46,831 nucleotides of DNA, from NCBI GenBank assembly GCA_002730975.1, contig PCBO01000033.1:1-46831 (forward strand). The letters are read 5' to 3'. The translations under genes and the position numbers were made by a program. The stretch comes from Opitutia bacterium (GTDB lineage Bacteria > Verrucomicrobiota > Verrucomicrobiia > Opitutales > Seribacteraceae). The notes below the pieces were generated by a model. That model saw only the letters and a program-made list of their open reading frames with translations, searched no databases and was not told the DNA's origin. Position 1 is the first letter of the stretch. Each line of letters opens with the position of its first letter. This document shows positions 42,679-46,831 of this stretch, piece after piece.

Positions 42679-44826
42679 TCAAAAGGAGTACAGGCGAAGG
42701 CTAACGTCGAATTCTAGTTCATCTTCTTTGAGAGCTCCTCGAAAGCGTGTTACGGAGTATAGTAGATTCCACGAATCGCCCAACCGACGTCGCATCCCTA
42801 AAAAGAGATGCGTGAAGCGCTCGCCCTCAGCATCATATCGAGCCCCTCCGTAAACTGTTTGACGTTCGGTTAGTCGGTGGGTTCCGGTGACTTGGTACTG
42901 GTTTGAGAAATCTTGGTAGTCGAAAAGAGCGAAATCGAGTTCACCAAAGTCGCCATCGGTCAAGCGGGTAGACAGGGCTAGGCGTTCAACTTGTCCCGTT
43001 GCCGAGTCCAGTTTCGCTTGGAAGCCCAATGCCAGCCAATCTGCAGGAGACAAGAGAAGATCGGCATAAAAGTCATCGAATGCATTCTCGCCGGGTTTTC
43101 TGGCAGGCAGCAGATCTTGGTAGATCAGCAGGTGCGCCAAGGGGTGAGGGAGTCCGTCTTCTCCACGAGTGTATACTCGGTTCTCCAAACCGATGCGAAA
43201 AAGGTGGCTTTCGCCAATGGCATCCGTCTGTCTTCGGTCGAAAAGGTCGAGTGGCGCTAGATTCGGATCTTGGAATTCATGATCAAGCTGAGGAATCAGA
43301 CCCAGATCATTTGAGTCAAGTTCACTTACTTTTCGGTGGCTGAGAACGACGGCTATTTCGTGCCTAATGCCGTTTATTTCCCATGTGTCGTTTTGTAGGT
43401 CGAAGTCTCCGTGCATGTTCGCCCTCAAGTCAGCTCCGATTTCTCCCAGATGTCGGGTCGGGTCGGCGCCGTCCATATTGTAATCGACCAATCGATACGA
43501 GGCAAGAGGAGTAAGGGATAGCCATCGAGTGAGGCGAAAAGGTCGTCTGACGCCATAGGCGAGATCGATTCGGTCGGTTTCGATGTCGGGTGAAATCAAA
43601 GGATCCGCCTTGCGAAGGCTTGCGAGAGCGATGGAAAAACTGTGGTAGAGCTCGGGGGCTAGAAATTCATAAGGAGCCAGATCTAGCGATAATTCCGGTC
43701 GTCGTTCCATAACGGTTTCGTATTCGTTGGCGTGAAAGCGCGAAAAGAGTGAGAGAGTTAGGTTTTCTCCCTCATAGCCAATTTCCGCGTGTGAATCGTT
43801 CCATTGACGTGTGGTAAAGAGTTCTCGACGAAAGTCCCGAATCGTTTCCGAATCGTTTTGCCACTCCAGTTGCAGGGCCAGTCGCAAATTTTCATGTACC
43901 CTTTGCAGGTGGTTAAGGTCGGCAAAACCACGACTGGTTTCCACTGAGTCACCTCGAATGTCCAATCCGCGGGTATCGCCTCTGTCATTTATGAAACCTC
44001 CAAGCAGTCGTCCTTTTGCATAACCTCCCTCATAATGGTGCAGGTAATTCACCTCGGGGGAAAACAGAACCCCCCGTTTGGTGAATCCCGTTACGCTGCC
44101 TCCCATTTCCATCGCTGGCGAGATGCTGTACAAGCTCCCTGCTTCCAGATACCATCCCAAGCGATCTTCTTTCCCGACCGACAAGCGTAAGTCGAATATG
44201 GATTCTTGATCCTTGATCTTGAGCCAAGGCAATTTTCCAATCGTAAGGTCACCCACTCGAAAACTGATTCCTCGTCCGGTGAAAGTGCTTCCGTTCGAAT
44301 CGATTTCCAGTTCCCTTAATTTCAGATTCGGTTCCCACGGTCGTTTTTCTCGAACGTACAAGTTTACGTCTTTCGAATGGAATATGCCGTTCACTTGCAC
44401 CGCTTTTGAACCCTCCGTAACGATCGGATCGATTCCCATACGGAAATTGACTGCGGTCATGTCACCGGAATCCAAATGCAGGGTTATTGAGTCGGCTAGG
44501 GCTCGAAAGTTCTGCATGGTCAAGATGACGTTTCCTTTGGCCATGGCTACGCTTGTATTGCGATTCAGTTCAATCCTGTCCGCCAGCAAAAGCATTGGGC
44601 CGTTTCTCAGGCGTGCATTTCCCGATGCGATTAATTGATTGGTCGCTTCTTCGACAACGATGGGGTCATCGGCGGTCAGGTTGGCTGTGGGCATCTCATC
44701 TTGAGCCCACAGCGAGCTGGTTCCAAGGCAAAGGGAGAGAAAAGTGCGAATTAAAGTTTTGGAAATCACCCCTACACGATGAAACCCTTGGCTAGCAAAA
44801 CAAGAAAGAAATGTAATTAATATCAT
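42679..44826 (-). CDS. LptD/OstA-like outer-membrane protein
   Basis: About 715 residues from ATG 44826. A signal peptide ends SSLWAQ; a GTG at 44769 would give the neatest signal peptide and a GTG at 44859 a longer one, so the start is uncertain. After the signal come OstA/LptA-like beta-jellyroll strands (LIASGNARLRNGPMLLLADRI, about 50-130), then a long region of alternating strands ending in SLRLYSF, an aromatic C-terminal end typical of outer-membrane barrels. LptD places lipopolysaccharide in the outer membrane. The four conserved Cys of E. coli LptD are not evident. Confidence 0.72.
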   Translation of the reverse strand: MILITFLSCFASQGFHRVGVISKTLIRTFLSLCLGTSSLWAQDEMPTANLTADDPIVVEEATNQLIASGNARLRNGPMLLLADRIELNRNTSVAMAKGNVILTMQNFRALADSITLHLDSGDMTAVNFRMGIDPIVTEGSKAVQVNGIFHSKDVNLYVREKRPWEPNLKLRELEIDSNGSTFTGRGISFRVGDLTIGKLPWLKIKDQESIFDLRLSVGKEDRLGWYLEAGSLYSISPAMEMGGSVTGFTKRGVLFSPEVNYLHHYEGGYAKGRLLGGFINDRGDTRGLDIRGDSVETSRGFADLNHLQRVHENLRLALQLEWQNDSETIRDFRRELFTTRQWNDSHAEIGYEGENLTLSLFSRFHANEYETVMERRPELSLDLAPYEFLAPELYHSFSIALASLRKADPLISPDIETDRIDLAYGVRRPFRLTRWLSLTPLASYRLVDYNMDGADPTRHLGEIGADLRANMHGDFDLQNDTWEINGIRHEIAVVLSHRKVSELDSNDLGLIPQLDHEFQDPNLAPLDLFDRRQTDAIGESHLFRIGLENRVYTRGEDGLPHPLAHLLIYQDLLPARKPGENAFDDFYADLLLSPADWLALGFQAKLDSATGQVERLALSTRLTDGDFGELDFALFDYQDFSNQYQVTGTHRLTERQTVYGGARYDAEGERFTHLFLGMRRRLGDSWNLLYSVTRFRGALKEDELEFDVSLRLYSF

Positions 44827-44879
44827 TTTGAGCCTGTTTCGATGTTGCGGGAATGCCACAACGAATATGGGTTTTATAC

Positions 44880-46831
44880 ATGATCATTTCCGAACGAAAG
44901 CTCGATGGGTTTTTCTCTGGTGAGCTAGGCGACCCCCACTCAGCGCTTGGGGCTCACCCTGTCGATAAGGCGGATGCGGTGGTAGTTCGGGCGTTCCTCC
45001 CGGAAGTTGAACGGGTGGAGGTTTTCGACCAACAGTCCGCCCGCACCTTCCCTCTGAAGAAAATCGATGACCGAGGCTTCTTCGAAGGCGCAATCCCCAA
45101 AGTGGGAGAGGCTTTCAATTATCTCCTTCGAAGCTTTGGACCTGCCGGTGACCGCGAGTTTCTGGATCCTTATTCTTTTTTGCCCACCACTAGCAACGAG
45201 GATCTCGCAGCCTTCAACAAAGGCACCGAGTGCCAACCCCAGCGAATCCTAGGATCGGTTTGCCGTGAGTTTTCTGGGCATATCGGTGTCTCCTTCGTGG
45301 TTTGGGCACCCTATGCGAAACGTGTTTTTCTTGTAGGTGAATTTAACAATTGGAGTGAAACATCTCTTCCCATGAGACCTCTTGGCCCTTCCGGTTGCTG
45401 GGAACTTTTTGTTCCTCATGCCTTTGCGGGCCAGCAGTACAAATTTCATCTTCTCGGAGCGGATGACGTTTGGGTGACGAAGGCTGATCCTTTTGCCGCC
45501 TATTCCGAATCGCCTCCGGGCAATGCTTCCCTCATTTTCGATTCTTCCGTTTTGCCGTCGGTTGACGTTGTTCGCAACGCTTCGCAAGATGTTTACGAAC
45601 AGCCTTTTTCCGTTTACGAGGTTCATCTCGGGTCATGGCGACAAGCCGAAAGTGGAGATCGGCCCATGTCCTACGTCGAACTGGCAGAGAGCTTGCCCGC
45701 TTACGTTCGCGACCTTGGTTTTTCTCACATCGAGTTTTTGCCTCCCGCTCAACATCCTTTCGGTGGATCTTGGGGCTATCAGATAACCGGCTTCTACGCC
45801 CCCGTTTCACGGTTAGGCTCACCGGAGGAATTCTTGGGCTTGGTGGCTGCTTGTCATGCGGTGGGTATCGGGGTCATTCTCGATTGGGTGCCGGGTCACT
45901 TCCCGACCGATGATTTCGGCCTGGCTCGTTTCGACGGGAGTTGCCTCTACGAACACGAGGATCCTCGCAAGGGGTTTCATGCGGACTGGGGCACCTTGGT
46001 CTTCAATTATGGTCGCCCCGAAGTCAGAAGTTTTCTCTTGGGCAGCGCTTTTTCATGGATTGAGCGATATGGAGTGGACGGCTTTCGCGTGGATGCCGTG
46101 GCCTCGATGCTCTATTTGGATTATTCCCGCGACAAAGGCGAATGGTTACCGAACGAGAAAGGCGGCCGAGAAAACTTGGAGGCCATTGATTTCATTCGCC
46201 AATTTCACGAGATCCTTCGCAACGAGTATCCTGGAGTTATATCCATTGCGGAGGAATCCACAGCATTCCCAAAAATCTCCAAACCTCCTTCTCAAGGTGG
46301 TCTGGGCTTTGACTTCAAGTGGAACATGGGATGGATGCACGACGTTCTTGGCTACTTAGGGGCTTCCCAAAAGGAACGCCCCGCTTTTCACGAAAAACTC
46401 ACCTTCGGTTCCACTTACCAGTTTTCGGAGAAGTTCGTTCAAGCTTTTTCCCACGACGAGGTGGTTCATGGCAAGGGATCCCTCGCAAACAAAATGAAGG
46501 CGCCTAGCCGGACTGAGCAAATCTCACAGCTTCGGGCCCTCTATGCATTCCTCTGGACTTGGCCGGGAAAAAAGACCCTCTTCATGGGCGGCGAGTTCGC
46601 CCAATGGAAGGAATGGGACTGTGACGCCGAGCTCGATTGGTCCCTTCGAGACTTTCCTCTGCACGAGGGGGTTCGCAACTTGGTTCGCGAGCTTAACGAC
46701 TTGTATCGGAAGCATCCTTCATGGGCTGCTTGCGATCACCTGCGTGACAAGTTTCGCTGGATTTCTTGTGACGACGCCCAAAGTCGCTCCATTTCCTTTC
46801 TTCGCTTTGGAGCAATGCCCGCCGACACTCT
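44880..46831 (+). CDS. glgB: GlgB, 1,4-alpha-glucan branching enzyme (3' partial)
   Basis: About 650 residues are visible before the window ends; roughly 80 are missing at the C-terminus. An N-terminal module, a CBM48 module with FVVWAPYAKRVFLVGEFNNW, and the GH13 barrel (YEVHLGSWR, GSWGYQITGFYAP, VILDWVPGHFP) occur in order. The catalytic residues Asp405 (GFRVDAVASML), Glu458 (AEEST) and Asp526 (SHDEVVHG) are all present and happen to have the same numbers as in E. coli GlgB. It adds alpha-1,6 branches to glycogen. ATG 44880 starts only 53 nt from the divergent LptD-like start, so their promoters must overlap. Confidence 0.93.
   Translation, partial: MIISERKLDGFFSGELGDPHSALGAHPVDKADAVVVRAFLPEVERVEVFDQQSARTFPLKKIDDRGFFEGAIPKVGEAFNYLLRSFGPAGDREFLDPYSFLPTTSNEDLAAFNKGTECQPQRILGSVCREFSGHIGVSFVVWAPYAKRVFLVGEFNNWSETSLPMRPLGPSGCWELFVPHAFAGQQYKFHLLGADDVWVTKADPFAAYSESPPGNASLIFDSSVLPSVDVVRNASQDVYEQPFSVYEVHLGSWRQAESGDRPMSYVELAESLPAYVRDLGFSHIEFLPPAQHPFGGSWGYQITGFYAPVSRLGSPEEFLGLVAACHAVGIGVILDWVPGHFPTDDFGLARFDGSCLYEHEDPRKGFHADWGTLVFNYGRPEVRSFLLGSAFSWIERYGVDGFRVDAVASMLYLDYSRDKGEWLPNEKGGRENLEAIDFIRQFHEILRNEYPGVISIAEESTAFPKISKPPSQGGLGFDFKWNMGWMHDVLGYLGASQKERPAFHEKLTFGSTYQFSEKFVQAFSHDEVVHGKGSLANKMKAPSRTEQISQLRALYAFLWTWPGKKTLFMGGEFAQWKEWDCDAELDWSLRDFPLHEGVRNLVRELNDLYRKHPSWAACDHLRDKFRWISCDDAQSRSISFLRFGAMPADT

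Noticed and set aside
1-46831. tRNA, rRNA, CRISPR arrays, insertion sequences and phage genes
   Set aside because: Intergenic regions were read for cloverleaf-like, repeat-spacer and transposase signals and none was seen; most gaps are under 100 nt.

Overview
This window looks like chromosomal DNA of a Verrucomicrobia-type bacterium, most likely class Opitutae. The reasons are the gene order of a single long division and cell-wall (dcw) cluster with a LysM gene inside it, a MurC-MurB fusion, a DNR-type meso-DAP MurE signature (DNPR), an LptD-like outer-membrane barrel, MenA (menaquinone), PQQ-type beta-propeller proteins and short tandem prepilin genes. The lineage is inferred from remembered family features and not from a search. 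No tRNA, rRNA, CRISPR array, insertion sequence or phage gene is visible.

Layout. 1-2245: 3' part of an exported SurA/PpiD-like folding factor rich in D/E-x-N-x-S/T sequons. 2275-3030 (-): TlyA-type rRNA methyltransferase. 3031-3345: regulatory gap with a 9-bp inverted repeat and a 10-bp-phased series of TGG boxes just before mraZ. 3346-22777 (+): the dcw cluster mraZ, rsmH, ftsL, ftsI, murE, murF, mraY, murD, a LysM gene, ftsW, murG, murC-murB fusion, ddl, ftsQ, ftsA, ftsZ. Many junctions overlap by 1 to 7 nt. Together these genes take UDP-MurNAc to lipid II and build the divisome; the flippase murJ lies separately at 34.8 kb.

22829-25303 (-): exported ankyrin-repeat protein. 25399-27633 (+): riboflavin synthase, a family-4-like uracil-DNA glycosylase and thiamine pyrophosphokinase. 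27664-31217 (-): a tightly coupled exported set with a secretin-like gene split in two frames and two PQQ beta-propeller proteins. 31444-36409 (+): DinG-type helicase, PP2C phosphatase, TPR protein, MurJ. 36472-40189 (+): HDOD protein and four prepilin-like genes, the third with a nine-C tract at its 5' end. 40193-41092 (+): MenA. 41124-44826 (-): thioredoxin, a Pro/Ala/Gly-rich tail-anchored protein, a small unknown protein and an LptD-like protein. 44880-end (+): glycogen branching enzyme, cut by the window edge.

The most interesting items are an FtsZ with altered catalytic T7-loop and signature-motif residues, a probable MraZ operator array, a possible phase-variable pseudopilin, a split secretin next to two beta-propeller genes, and the sequon-rich folding factor. 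I did not find a clearly new defence or mobile system.
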